A stretch of DNA of 64,000 nucleotides from positions 23,066 through 87,065 of the forward strand of contig CAZWAK010000008.1 in NCBI GenBank assembly GCA_964631865.1. Reading direction: 5' to 3'. The notes under the pieces were generated by a model. It saw nothing but the letters and a program-made list of their open reading frames with translations. It was not told where the DNA came from and ran no database searches. Within the stretch, counting starts at the first letter, position 1, and the number at the start of each line of letters is the position of its first letter. The stretch is from JAFDVL01 sp964631865 (GTDB lineage Bacteria; Acidobacteriota; Blastocatellia; RBC074). Position numbers and translations under genes: made by a program. This document shows positions 34,096 through 42,720 of the stretch, piece after piece.

Positions 34096-35573
34096 TATTT
34101 CACTTTGCCCATCAGTTTGCGAATGAACGGCGTCAGCGCGATCAGGATCACACCCGCAAGGAGCGGGCCGATGGAGACTTTGCTGAACAAGCCGACGAGC
34201 GCATCTTTCGAGAAATTGCCTGCCACTTCGCCCGCAAAGAAATTGCCGAACGAAATCGAAAGAAACCACACGCCCATCATCAAGCCGGACAAACGCGCCG
34301 GGGCGAGTTTCGTCGTCGTGCTCAAGCCGACGGGACTCAAGCAGAGTTCACCAATCGTGTGGCAGAGGTAGACGCCGATGAGCCACCAGGGGCCAACCTT
34401 GCCGTCCGCGCCTATGGTCATTGAGGCCAACGCCAGCAGCAACACGCCGATGCCCACAAACAACAGTGCGTACGCGAACTTCGCTGGGCTGGACGGTTGT
34501 CGGTCGCCCAGCTTGATCCAAATCCACGCGAAGACAGGCGCGAGCGCGATCAGAAACATTGAGTTGACCGATTGATACCAACTCGCCGGGAACTCTGTGC
34601 TGAAGGCTTGACGGTTCGTGAAGTCGCGGGCGAAGAGGCTGAAGCTCGATCCGGCCTGCTCAAACACGGCCCAAAATACAACCGCGAAAAAGAACAGCAG
34701 CACAATCGCCGCGACCGGTTTCTTTTCTTCCGGCTTCAGATACCAGCCGAACAACCACGCCAACAACAGCAACAGCCCGCCGAGCATCACGTAGACTTTG
34801 TTTTCACGAACGATGTCCGGCCCGATGAAATACAAAAAGATCACGGCGAAGGCGATGGCCGCCATAAACAAAAAGCCGACGATGCCGTTGCGCAGTTTTT
34901 GCTGGCTCGATAAATCCGGCGCGTGGCCGACGTGGGCGATGGTTTTTTGCGTCATCACGTATTGCACCAAGCCGAGCGACATGAAAATGCCGGCGAGTCC
35001 GAAGCCATAATGCCAGTTGACCTTTTCACCGATGTAGCCGCACAGCAGCGGAGCCAGAAACGCGCCGAGGTTGATGCCCATGTAAAAAATCGAAAAGCCC
35101 GCGTCGCGGCGTTGATCGTCGGCGCTGTACAAATCGCCGACGATGGCGCTGACGTTCGGCTTCAGTAGCCCCGTCCCGAACACGATCAAGATTAAGCCGA
35201 GAAAAAACGACCAGGTCGTCGGCAAAGCCATCGAAAAATGCCCCAGCGCAATGATGACGCCGCCAACAAACACCGCGCGTCGCGTGCCGAGTAGATTGTC
35301 TGCGATCCAGCCGCCCGGAATGGACATCAAGTAAACAGACCCGACATACGCGCCATAAATTCCTGCGGCTTTGGGGTTGTCGTAGCCGAAGCCGCCTTGC
35401 GCGACGGGCGTGGTCATAAACAGAATCAGCAGCGCGCGCATGCCGTAGTAGCTGAATCGCTCCCACATCTCCGTGAAGAAGAGCGTGGTCAAACCGCGCG
35501 GATGGCCGCCGATGCCAGCGCGGTCGGCAGTCGAGTCGAAAGTCGGAGGTAAGTCGGCAGTCGTTGTACTCAT
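34095..35573 (-). CDS. POT/PTR2-family proton-dependent peptide transporter
   Basis: 492 residues from ATG 35573 (MSTTTADLPPTFDS). The family signature FFTEMWERFSYYGMRALLILFM (ExxERFxYYG) is at about 30-50, with GGWIADNLLGTRRAVFVGGVIIALGHF and FSIFYMGINLGAFLAPLLCGY (PTR2 signature 2), about 12-14 transmembrane helices and the C-terminal IGELCLSPVGLSTTTKLAP. It imports di- and tripeptides with protons across the inner membrane. The first ~20 codons come from a GTCGGCA-rich stretch that looks like a degenerate heptamer array, so the N-terminal tail may be recent. It stands alone, convergent with the permease region. Confidence 0.95.
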   Translation of the reverse strand: MSTTTADLPPTFDSTADRAGIGGHPRGLTTLFFTEMWERFSYYGMRALLILFMTTPVAQGGFGYDNPKAAGIYGAYVGSVYLMSIPGGWIADNLLGTRRAVFVGGVIIALGHFSMALPTTWSFFLGLILIVFGTGLLKPNVSAIVGDLYSADDQRRDAGFSIFYMGINLGAFLAPLLCGYIGEKVNWHYGFGLAGIFMSLGLVQYVMTQKTIAHVGHAPDLSSQQKLRNGIVGFLFMAAIAFAVIFLYFIGPDIVRENKVYVMLGGLLLLLAWLFGWYLKPEEKKPVAAIVLLFFFAVVFWAVFEQAGSSFSLFARDFTNRQAFSTEFPASWYQSVNSMFLIALAPVFAWIWIKLGDRQPSSPAKFAYALLFVGIGVLLLALASMTIGADGKVGPWWLIGVYLCHTIGELCLSPVGLSTTTKLAPARLSGLMMGVWFLSISFGNFFAGEVAGNFSKDALVGLFSKVSIGPLLAGVILIALTPFIRKLMGKVK

Positions 35574-35823
35574 AAGCAATTCGATCCGGTTCTGAAGGTT
35601 TGTGTGGTCGCGGTAGGACAGCGTGCGGCCACTGGTTATTTTTCGTGACGGCGCTATTTTAAGGCACGCCGCCGCTTGCGCCAAAAGGCTCGTGACCAGG
35701 AAAACATAATTCTGGCAGCGATTTGGTGACCTGTGCTAGAATCCGCGTCCTCACAGTAGAAAGCAAACATCCGGTGCCCCTGGTTGATAATTCACGCTAC
35801 TACCTCATAAGAAAGGATACTCA

Positions 35824-36402
35824 ATGCGTAAATTACTTTTGTTAGTGTTCCTCATCGGTGCGGTTCCCTTTGCCTCCCAGGCGCAAGACGATGTTGCACT
35901 CTTTGAAGGTTTCGTCGGTTACTCTTATTTGAGAACAGGCAGTCCCTACGATCAAAATTCACATGGTTGGAACACTTCGCTGGCCGCCAACCTGACGCGC
36001 CATATCGCGGTGAAAGGTGATTTCGGCGGGTACTATGCCAACTATGATCGGAGAACCGTCTTTGGCACAATTGATCTCAACAATCGCGTTCACACGTTTC
36101 TCTTCGGCCCGCAATTCAATTTTCGGGCGACGGAACGGCTGAATCCCTTTGTCCACGCTTTGTTTGGTGCGGCGCACGAGAGAACCACCGCTCGGCTCGG
36201 CACGTCCCGCGCAGTTGTGTCCGATACCGGATTTGCGATGGCGGTGGGCGGCGGTGTGGACGTGAAGCTGAATGACACGGTGTCCATCCGTATCTTTCAG
36301 GCAGATTATTTATTGACCCGGCAGCGTAATCACAACACGGCGCGATTTGACGATGAAAACAGAAACCATTTTCGAGCTTCGACCGGAGTCGTGATTCACT
36401 AA
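35824..36402 (+). CDS. outer-membrane beta-barrel (OmpA/OprF N-terminal-like) protein
   Basis: 192 residues. The signal peptide MRKLLLLVFLIGAVPFASQAQ is followed by alternating amphipathic strands (FEGFVGYSYLRTG, WNTSLAANLTRHIAVKGDFGGYYANYD, VHTFLFGPQFNFRATERLNPFVHALFGAAHE, FAMAVGGGVDVKLNDTVSIRIFQADYLLTRQ). The pattern fits an eight-strand barrel, and the C-terminus is VVIH. AAGGA precedes the ATG. Probably a structural outer-membrane protein; no enzymatic motif. Confidence 0.85.
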   Translation: MRKLLLLVFLIGAVPFASQAQDDVALFEGFVGYSYLRTGSPYDQNSHGWNTSLAANLTRHIAVKGDFGGYYANYDRRTVFGTIDLNNRVHTFLFGPQFNFRATERLNPFVHALFGAAHERTTARLGTSRAVVSDTGFAMAVGGGVDVKLNDTVSIRIFQADYLLTRQRNHNTARFDDENRNHFRASTGVVIH

Positions 36403-36426
36403 TAGTCAGTTTTTCTGCTTTCCACT

Positions 36427-37728
36427 ATGAGCTTCCAACTACCCACTCAGCGTCAGCTTCGTTGCTTGCGCTGGGTGGGCTTGTCTTTCTTCTGGCTCGC
36501 CGCTACTGGCTGGGCACAAACGCCTGTTCCCAACGCGCCCGTCAAACCGACTTTGGCTGAACCCGGCATCATTCCTATACCTGCGGCTCCCAGCACCGAA
36601 AGCGGTTCGCAATTGGTGCGCAAAGCCGAGAGCCTGGCTCAACAAGCAGGCAACACCGCGCAGGCGATGGCTTTGTACCAGACGGCTGCCCAAGCCTTTC
36701 ATCGCGTCGGCGAAGTCGAGCCGGAAGCCTTGGCCTGGCATCGCCTCGCGCAATTGGCCGCCAAAGCCGGGTATCCGCAACAAGCCAAAGCCGCTGCCGA
36801 AAAAGCCCGTACGCTGTTGCACGTTCGCACCTTGCCGACGCGCTCGACCACCGGGTTGGTGCGGGCGCAAGCCGCGCGCGCGTATTTGACGCTCGGTCGC
36901 ATCCACATCGAATCCGGCGAAGTCAAAGAGGCTGTGGACGCCTATCGGATGGGGCTGGACACGGCGTTGGCAGCGCAATTGCCGCGCGAATCGGCAGCGG
37001 GTTATGTGGCGTTGGGACGCATCGCCGCCGAGGGCGATGACCTGGAAGTTGCGATTCGCATGACGGGCATTTCTTTGGAGTTTTGGCGCGCGGCGAAAGA
37101 CTTCAGCGGCGAGGCGATGGCGCTGAACAACCTCGCACGATTTTACGAACGCAAAGGCGATTTGCCGTTGTCCGCGCAGTTGGACGAGCAAGCCATCCAG
37201 ATCACGCGCTTCAGTCGCAATCACCGCGCCGAAAGCGATTCGCTGAACGAAGCCCTGCGCGTGTATTTAATGCTCGGCAATCACGACGCGGCGGCGCAAG
37301 CCTGTGAACAGTTGATCGCGTTGTCGCGGTTGCGCGGCGAAAAGAAAAAGGAAAGCGATCAAATGATCACGCTCGCCGTCATCGAAGCACAGCGCAATCA
37401 TCTGCCGTCAGCGTATCAATTGTTGCTCCGCGCGTTGATTGTCGGCGCGGAAAACAACAAAGAACTCGCCGCTCAAATCAAAGACTTCACGCGCAAGCTC
37501 GAAGCCACGCCCAAACCCGCGAGCGCCCAGCGCGAACAATTGCTGACCGAAGCCGAATTTGAAGCCAAACGCGGTGACTATGGAGCCGCGTATCAACTGC
37601 TGTTGCGCGCATTGTTGATGAATGAGGGGAAGTCGGATGTGCTGAACGCCGCACTCAACGCGCGGATCAAAACCTTAGCCAAACAAATCGAAGCCCAACA
37701 AAAGAACCCCAAGACTACTCGTCCGTAG
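36427..37728 (+). CDS. exported TPR-repeat protein
   Basis: 433 residues with an N-terminal hydrophobic segment (WVGLSFFWLAATGWA) after a basic stretch. TPR units cover about 60-330 (AMALYQTAAQAFHRVGEVEPEALAWHRLAQLAAKAGYPQQAKAAAEKA; AARAYLTLGRIHIESGEVKEAVDAYRMGL; ALNNLARFYERKGDLPLSAQLDEQAIQI). Two near-identical YQLLLRALxxG/N stretches lie at the end. Its tail overlaps the ABC ATPase gene tail to tail by 14 bp (37715-37728). No catalytic domain; a protein-binding role is likely. Confidence 0.85.
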   Translation: MSFQLPTQRQLRCLRWVGLSFFWLAATGWAQTPVPNAPVKPTLAEPGIIPIPAAPSTESGSQLVRKAESLAQQAGNTAQAMALYQTAAQAFHRVGEVEPEALAWHRLAQLAAKAGYPQQAKAAAEKARTLLHVRTLPTRSTTGLVRAQAARAYLTLGRIHIESGEVKEAVDAYRMGLDTALAAQLPRESAAGYVALGRIAAEGDDLEVAIRMTGISLEFWRAAKDFSGEAMALNNLARFYERKGDLPLSAQLDEQAIQITRFSRNHRAESDSLNEALRVYLMLGNHDAAAQACEQLIALSRLRGEKKKESDQMITLAVIEAQRNHLPSAYQLLLRALIVGAENNKELAAQIKDFTRKLEATPKPASAQREQLLTEAEFEAKRGDYGAAYQLLLRALLMNEGKSDVLNAALNARIKTLAKQIEAQQKNPKTTRP

Positions 37729-38668
37729 CGGTTCGACTAATATCATTCGTGCGCTGAACGCTGGCGATGAAGATTTCGTTGAGCGTCGGCTCGACCATTT
37801 CAAAGCGATGAATCACGGTTCCGGCGGCGACGAGCCGTTGCAAAATCTCCTGCGGATTCGCGCTTTCCTGCAACGTCAATTCGAGATGATGATTGCGCGG
37901 CGCTACTGATTTGATGAGCGTTGCGTCATCGAGCAAGCCGTTGACGCCGTCGGCTTCGAGCGCGATTTTGCGGTCGCTCATTCCGCGCATAAAGTCGCGT
38001 TTGACTGTGCGAATTTCGCCTTGCAGAATGCCGCGCCCGCGATTGATGAGGCAAATCGAATCGCACATCTGTTCCGCCTGCTCCATCAAATGCGTTGAGA
38101 AAATGATCGTCTTGTGACGCGCTTTCATCTCCTGCACGATGTCTTTGAGGAGGTTGGAATTGATCGGATCGAGGCCGGAAAACGGTTCGTCGAGAATCAC
38201 CAAATCCGGGTCGTGCAAAATCGTCGAGATGAATTGAATCTTCTGCTGCATGCCTTTGGAAAGCTCTTCCCACTTCTTTGCTTTCCACTCCGTCAACGAC
38301 ATCCGTTCCAGCCATTCATCAATCCGCTTGTGAGCCTTCGCTTTCGGCACGCCTTTGAGCGTCGCAAAGAACGCGAGTTGTTCGCCCACCGGCATTTTCT
38401 TGTACAGCCCACGATCTTCCGGCAAATAGCCGACGCGCTCCTGCAACTTCGCGCTCATCTTTTCGCCGAACAGCAAGACCTCGCCTGTATCCGGCACCGT
38501 AATGTTGACAATCATCCGAATCGTCGTCGTCTTGCCCGCACCATTCGGCCCCAGCAAGCCAAAGATCGAACCCGGCGCGACTTCGAGCGAAAGATCATTG
38601 ACCGCCATAAAGTCGCCAAAATATTTGCTGACATTGCGAACCGAAATCGTGTTGCTCATAGCCGCCAT
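37715..38668 (-). CDS. ABC transporter ATP-binding protein (NatA/ABC-2 type)
   Basis: About 317 residues. Walker A GPNGAGKTT, Q-loop in VGYLPEDRGLY, signature LSKGMQQK (a variant of LSGGQ), Walker B DLVILDEPFSGLDP and H-loop FSTHLMEQAEQM. The C-terminal DUF4162 region (RGRGILQGEIRTVKRDF...VEPTLNEIFIASV) is typical of NatA-like ATPases. The ATG at 38668 or the Met at 38659 could be the start. The usual ABC-2 permease is not next to it: downstream is a convergent TPR gene, so its partner lies elsewhere. Confidence 0.94.
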   Translation of the reverse strand: MAAMSNTISVRNVSKYFGDFMAVNDLSLEVAPGSIFGLLGPNGAGKTTTIRMIVNITVPDTGEVLLFGEKMSAKLQERVGYLPEDRGLYKKMPVGEQLAFFATLKGVPKAKAHKRIDEWLERMSLTEWKAKKWEELSKGMQQKIQFISTILHDPDLVILDEPFSGLDPINSNLLKDIVQEMKARHKTIIFSTHLMEQAEQMCDSICLINRGRGILQGEIRTVKRDFMRGMSDRKIALEADGVNGLLDDATLIKSVAPRNHHLELTLQESANPQEILQRLVAAGTVIHRFEMVEPTLNEIFIASVQRTNDISRTATDE

Positions 38669-38908
38669 TGTGATCTAGCGATGCGTGAGACGCAATGGCG
38701 CACGATAGGTTGGGGGGCGATGAGATTAGCTTTCCAACGGCGGCCTTCGGCTGTTTTGCAGCATTGTACCCCACGAAACCTGTAGGTCTTTGAAAATGAC
38801 CGAATTAGGATAACAATAAGGCATCGGGTGATTAGACTTTTTGTGATGAAACAGAAAGGTAGCCACACTACGCGCCCGGATCGGATTTGGCAGGCATAAG
38901 GAATTTGA

Positions 38909-39441
38909 TTACGCGGGCTTTTTTGTGCGGAAGATTTCGCCGAGCTGACAACGGAAGCCGGGGAGCAGGTCTTCGCTGACCAATTCCATGTCGTCTTGAA
39001 ACACCGTGACCTCAAACGGCGAGCGATAAATCGTGATGGATTTTTGTTCCGGCGAAACGAGCCAGACTTGTTTGACGCCTGCCTCCAAGTATTCATCTAC
39101 TTTGCGCGTGACTTTCACGTAAATGTCATTCGGCGAAATCACTTCAACCGCAAGATCAGGCGTGATGCGCCAGATGCCCGCAGGATCACCTTCTTCAGGA
39201 ATCCGCTCTTCCGCGACAAACGCAATGTCAGGTAATCGCTCGTTTGTCCCAATCACAAACGTAGTATCTGGCGTGTAAACCCCACCAAGATTATTTCTTC
39301 GACAAACATTGACAGCCGTGCCAAGAGGCGGGCCGAAATTCTTCCGTGTCGCGCGCCAGCCATAGATTTTTCCTCCGGGATGCCATTGACGATTTCGTAT
39401 TCTTTTTCCGGGTCAAGCGTGACATCTACAACTGCCTGCAT
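38909..39441 (-). pseudogene. frameshifted Uma2 (DUF820) copy
   Basis: The 5' part (from 39441, MQAVVDVTLDPEKEYEIVNGIPEEKSMAGARHG) and the 3' part (MIGTNERLPDIAFVAEE...GFRCQLGEIFRTKKPA, in the frame ending at 38909) together match the intact gene at 44280-44813 from end to end. They lie in different frames: the shift falls near 39285-39300, where GAAGAAATAATCTTGGTGGGG needs one more base to give NNLGGVYTPDTTF. The ribosome site AAGGAG and the ATG are kept. It is either a recent pseudogene or a sequencing error. Confidence 0.85.
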
Positions 39442-39700
39442 AGTCATACTCCTTCACTCAAAGTTGCGTTGGCGGACATTGTACTGAGCTTCCAAGTCAC
39501 CCGCAATAGATGGTCCCCGCCAGTGATTGACACCACTTTCCGCCGGAGATTATAGTTCTCGCAATTTTGGCTGACAGTTTGGAATTAAATCACTTCGGTT
39601 TGGTCTCTGCCGGAGCGAGGTGAAACGGGAGGAACGTTCGACCTGTAAGCAGGAGCAAACAGGCGTGTTCTTGTTGCTGAATAAACTGGAGGCCAGTCCT

Positions 39701-40296
39701 ATGCCTGACAGCGATGATCTCGAATCCTTAGAATCGTTCGTAGAGAAGTCTCGTAAGGACATTACCGCCGCCGTGCGCTTTGCGTGTTGGCACCACAAAT
39801 ACGCCGCCACGCCGCAAGACATCGAAGATTTTACCGAGCAAATCAACCTGCTCTTGCTAGCGGATGATTGCCGAAAATTGCGGACATACGATCCGACCCA
39901 AGCGTTGTTCACCACCTGGCTGCAACCTGTCGTCAACCACGATGTCGGTCGCCAAATCCAAAAGCTGCGCCGCACTGAATCGTTGGAAGAGGAATTGCTC
40001 AACCGGCTGCACTATGCGCCGACGCAGGAAAAAGAGTTGCTGCGGAAAGAACAGCGCGCGATACTGCATGCCGCGATTGACAAGCTGAGCCTGCACGATC
40101 AACGGATTGCGCGCTTGAAATTGCAGGACGTGCCGAACGAAGAGGTTGCGCAGGAACTCAACATCAAAGCGGCTTCGGTCGGGCGCGAGTGGCGGGTCAT
40201 CAAGGCCAAGCTGGTACAAATCGGGACAGACGGGGCGCAAAGCAAAGCAAAGCAAAGCAAAGCAAAGCAAAGCAAAGCAAAGCAAAGCAAAGCAAA
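39701..40296 (+). CDS. ECF-like sigma factor, 3' end lost in scaffold gap
   Basis: The start at 39701 (MPDSDDLESLESFVEKSRK) has TGGAGG 6 bases upstream; the longer frame from 39620 is not supported. A sigma-2-like region spans about 15-95 (DITAAVRFACWHHKYAATPQDIEDFTEQINLLLLADDCRKLRTYDPTQALFTTWLQPVVNHDVGRQ). A sigma-4-like helix-turn-helix lies at about 120-165 (LSLHDQRIARLKLQDVPNEEVAQELNIKAASVGREWRVIKAKLV). From 40237 the frame enters a GCAAA pentamer array translated as repeating SKAKQ and runs into the Ns, so the true C-terminus is unknown. It is followed by two secreted proteins and a promoter-like element at 40412. Confidence 0.75.
40237..40296 (+). repeat. (GCAAA)12 pentanucleotide array at a contig end
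   Basis: Twelve perfect GCAAA units run directly into the 100-N gap, so twelve is a minimum. All three frames of the array encode the same cyclic pentapeptide without stops. Confidence 0.95.
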
Positions 40297-40396
40297 NNNN
40301 NNNNNNNNNNNNNNNNNNNNNNNNNNNNNNNNNNNNNNNNNNNNNNNNNNNNNNNNNNNNNNNNNNNNNNNNNNNNNNNNNNNNNNNNNNNNNNNN
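40297..40396. other. 100-N assembly gap
   Basis: Exactly 100 Ns, the conventional size for a scaffold gap of unknown length; the pentamer array probably caused the break. The true distance is unknown. Confidence 0.98.
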
Positions 40397-40411
40397 GCAT
40401 TGACACCCTTT

Positions 40412-40446
40412 GAAATTTTTGCAAGTTTTTTTTCGACTTAACATCC
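40412..40446 (+). promoter_or_regulatory. promoter-like element, diverged copy D
   Basis: GAAAT, TTTTGC, AAG, TTTTTTTT and CGACTTAACATCC on the plus strand. GAAAT and CGACTT are 17 bases apart, as in copies A-C. As with copy B, it lies between a sigma gene and the next gene in the same direction (40592). Similarity to A-C is partial. Confidence 0.45.
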
Positions 40447-40591
40447 GCTTTTTTAGGTCTAAAGTCTATAAGGTAATGCGTTTGTTTTCTGATCCGCAAT
40501 AAGGCTTTCTCAGTTGATCTTCATTAGTTAGCCAGAGGTTTCAAAGCAAGTGCGATAGTATATTTTGAGCCTCTCTACAAAGGAATAATCT

Positions 40592-41236
40592 ATGAAGCGC
40601 CGACGTTATATTAATATCGCAATCATAATTACCTGTTTAATAATTAGCGCATTAGCGTTAGCCAACACTGATCTTGATAGAATTGTTAGAATAGCTAAAG
40701 CTGCGATCCCAGGAGGAGCACAAAATCTAGAGAGAGAAGTACAGCAAGACCGCCCCCATCCCAAAGACCCTATTGAGCTTATTGAAATCAAAGTTCAAGG
40801 GAAGGCTGTGCGCCTTAAGGAAAAATTCGTCGAGGATTGGGATTGGCTTAAAAAGGCTACCTTTAAATTAAAGAATAAGTACTCAAAGACAATCACCTTT
40901 ATTCAGGTCAATATAGATTTCCCAGAAACCTTGACATCAGGGGTTATGATGCAACAACAACTATTACTCGGACGCCATCCGGTTTACGGCAGGCCGACAG
41001 ACCCACAACCGTTAGCGCTCCAACCTAATGAGTCTTTGGATGTCTCTCTAGTTTCAGAGTTTGATAGTATAAAGAGGATGATTGAGCGGAGACATTCACC
41101 AATTGCTTACATTAGTAAAATACGTATTAGTCTTCAAGATGTAGGGTTCGATGATGGGACTGTCTATGCCGCAGGATCATTCTACAAGAGAAACCCGGAT
41201 GCTAGTTCCCCGTCTAAATGGCTAAAAATTGAATAG
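40592..41236 (+). CDS. secreted protein of unknown function (AT-rich)
   Basis: 214 residues, MKRRRYINIAIIITCLIISALALA as signal peptide; an AAAGGAA stretch precedes the start. The mature part is beta-rich with VQGKAVRLKEKFVEDWDWLKKATFKLKNKYSKTITFIQVNIDFPE and no recognised motif. It is clearly more AT-rich than the flanking chromosome, as is its neighbour at 41304 (67-bp gap), so the two probably form one acquired unit with the sigma factor upstream. I do not recognise the family. Confidence 0.7.
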   Translation: MKRRRYINIAIIITCLIISALALANTDLDRIVRIAKAAIPGGAQNLEREVQQDRPHPKDPIELIEIKVQGKAVRLKEKFVEDWDWLKKATFKLKNKYSKTITFIQVNIDFPETLTSGVMMQQQLLLGRHPVYGRPTDPQPLALQPNESLDVSLVSEFDSIKRMIERRHSPIAYISKIRISLQDVGFDDGTVYAAGSFYKRNPDASSPSKWLKIE

Positions 41237-41303
41237 CCACTCCCAAATTGCTATTAACCTAACCACTGTAGGATAGCTTTTTCTTTAAAATGGAGTCTCA
41301 AGT

Positions 41304-42617
41304 ATGAAGCTATGTATAGCCATGATACTCGTGTGCATATTATCTCTGTTAACCTTAACCGCATTTCCCAAGAGACATATCGAATCAAAGACATCAATGC
41401 AAGCAGGGTTATGTAGAAGTTTTGGTCCAAATGAAAAGCAAGACTGCGATGTCTACCCTTGTGGGACAAAATTCTATCTGGCAACCAACCCACTCATTGG
41501 GTTAGGAAGCAGCGGTGATTTTTCTTTGGAAGAAAAAATGACAACATGCAAAGTTTTGAATTCTCAAGGAGAGTGCGTGGAATCAGAGCCAGTATACTAT
41601 TTTCAGAGATTCTCGGATTCTTCATGCTGCGACCGAGACGGTGATAATCACAAGGCCAATAATGCATATTGTCTTGGGGATGATTGCGATGATACACCAG
41701 GCAGCGGCGCTGCCATTCATCCTGGAGCTACTGAAGTTTGCGATGGAAAAGATAACAATTGTAATGGTCAAATAGACGAGGTTGATCAGGATGGGGATGG
41801 ATACACAGCCTGTAATGGCGATTGCAATGATAACAATGCAAATATTAAACCTGGTGCTTATGAACTTTGCGATGGAATTGATAACGATTGCGATGGTCAG
41901 GTTGATGAGATATGGGACCTAGACGGAGACGGATGGAAAACCTGTAACGGTGATTGTGATGATTTTAACTCGCAGATATATCCGGGTGCCAATCCTTGTC
42001 CTGCCGTTGATGGTTTCCCCGAAGATAAAAACTGCAATAACGTGGATGATTTCTGGGAATGTGGAGGAAGCCCGATTTTAATAGATGTACAAGGTAATGG
42101 TTTTACTTTGACAAACGCCGCAGGTGGAGTGCTTTTTGATCTTAAAGGTGACGGTGTTCCAGCCAAGTATGCGTGGACTACATCAAACTCAGATGATTCT
42201 TGGTTAGCACTCGACCGCAATAACAACGGGAGGATAGATAATGGTCAAGAATTATTCGGCAACTTCACGCCTCAACCTCCCCCACCATATCGCGAGGCTA
42301 AAAATGGCTTTTTAGCCCTGGCTGAATTTGACAAGTCCGCAAATGGCGGGAATCAGGATGGTCTGATAGACTTCAGAGATTCAGTGTTTATTAAACTACG
42401 GTTGTGGCAAGATATTAACCACAATGGCATCTCTGAACCTATTGAACTCTTGCTGCTAAACGCACTCGGTATTGAATCAATAGACCTCAATTATAAGCTC
42501 TCCAAGCGAACAGATGAGCACGGCAATGCGTTTCGCTATCGAGCTAAAGTTGATGATGCGAAGCACTCAAAGGCCGGGCGTTGGGCGTGGGATGTGTTCT
42601 TGAAGAAATTGCCATAG
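41304..42617 (+). CDS. secreted MopE-like Ca/metal-binding repeat protein
   Basis: 437 residues; signal peptide (MILVCILSLLTLTA) with GGAG before the ATG. Residues about 110-240 hold the 'putative metal-binding motif' repeats seen in MopE-like proteins: EVCDGKDNNCNGQIDEVDQDGDGYTACNGDCNDNN, then ELCDGIDNDCDGQVDEIWDLDGDGWKTCNGDCDD. The C-terminal domain has DLKGDGVPAKYAWT, LDRNNNGRIDNGQELFGNFT and DGLIDFRDSVFIKLRLWQDINHNGISEP, EF-hand-like Ca loops found in large exoproteins. It is probably a calcium-stabilised extracellular protein. It is AT-rich and ends in a strong terminator. Confidence 0.85.
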   Translation: MKLCIAMILVCILSLLTLTAFPKRHIESKTSMQAGLCRSFGPNEKQDCDVYPCGTKFYLATNPLIGLGSSGDFSLEEKMTTCKVLNSQGECVESEPVYYFQRFSDSSCCDRDGDNHKANNAYCLGDDCDDTPGSGAAIHPGATEVCDGKDNNCNGQIDEVDQDGDGYTACNGDCNDNNANIKPGAYELCDGIDNDCDGQVDEIWDLDGDGWKTCNGDCDDFNSQIYPGANPCPAVDGFPEDKNCNNVDDFWECGGSPILIDVQGNGFTLTNAAGGVLFDLKGDGVPAKYAWTTSNSDDSWLALDRNNNGRIDNGQELFGNFTPQPPPPYREAKNGFLALAEFDKSANGGNQDGLIDFRDSVFIKLRLWQDINHNGISEPIELLLLNALGIESIDLNYKLSKRTDEHGNAFRYRAKVDDAKHSKAGRWAWDVFLKKLP

Positions 42618-42650
42618 TGGCTGAGGGCTTAGGCTCTTACCGATAAAACG

Positions 42651-42694
42651 ATAGGCACGCCTCGTAATCTATACTTGGCGTGCCTATTTTTTTT
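42651..42694. terminator. intrinsic terminator after the MopE-like gene
   Basis: ATAGGCACGCC (42651-42661) and GGCGTGCCTAT (42677-42687) form a perfect 11-bp stem followed by a run of T to 42694. It ends the plus-strand unit and sits between convergent genes. Confidence 0.92.
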
Positions 42695-42720
42695 GCGAAC
42701 TACAGTTGCTCGTTCCAAGA

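Noticed and set aside
32609..38668. Pairing of the FtsX-type permease with the ABC ATPase as one transporter
   Set aside because: They are 4 kb apart, on opposite strands and of different ABC classes.
40237..40296. GCAAA array considered as a CRISPR or centromere-like repeat
   Set aside because: A simple 5-bp tandem repeat without spacers.
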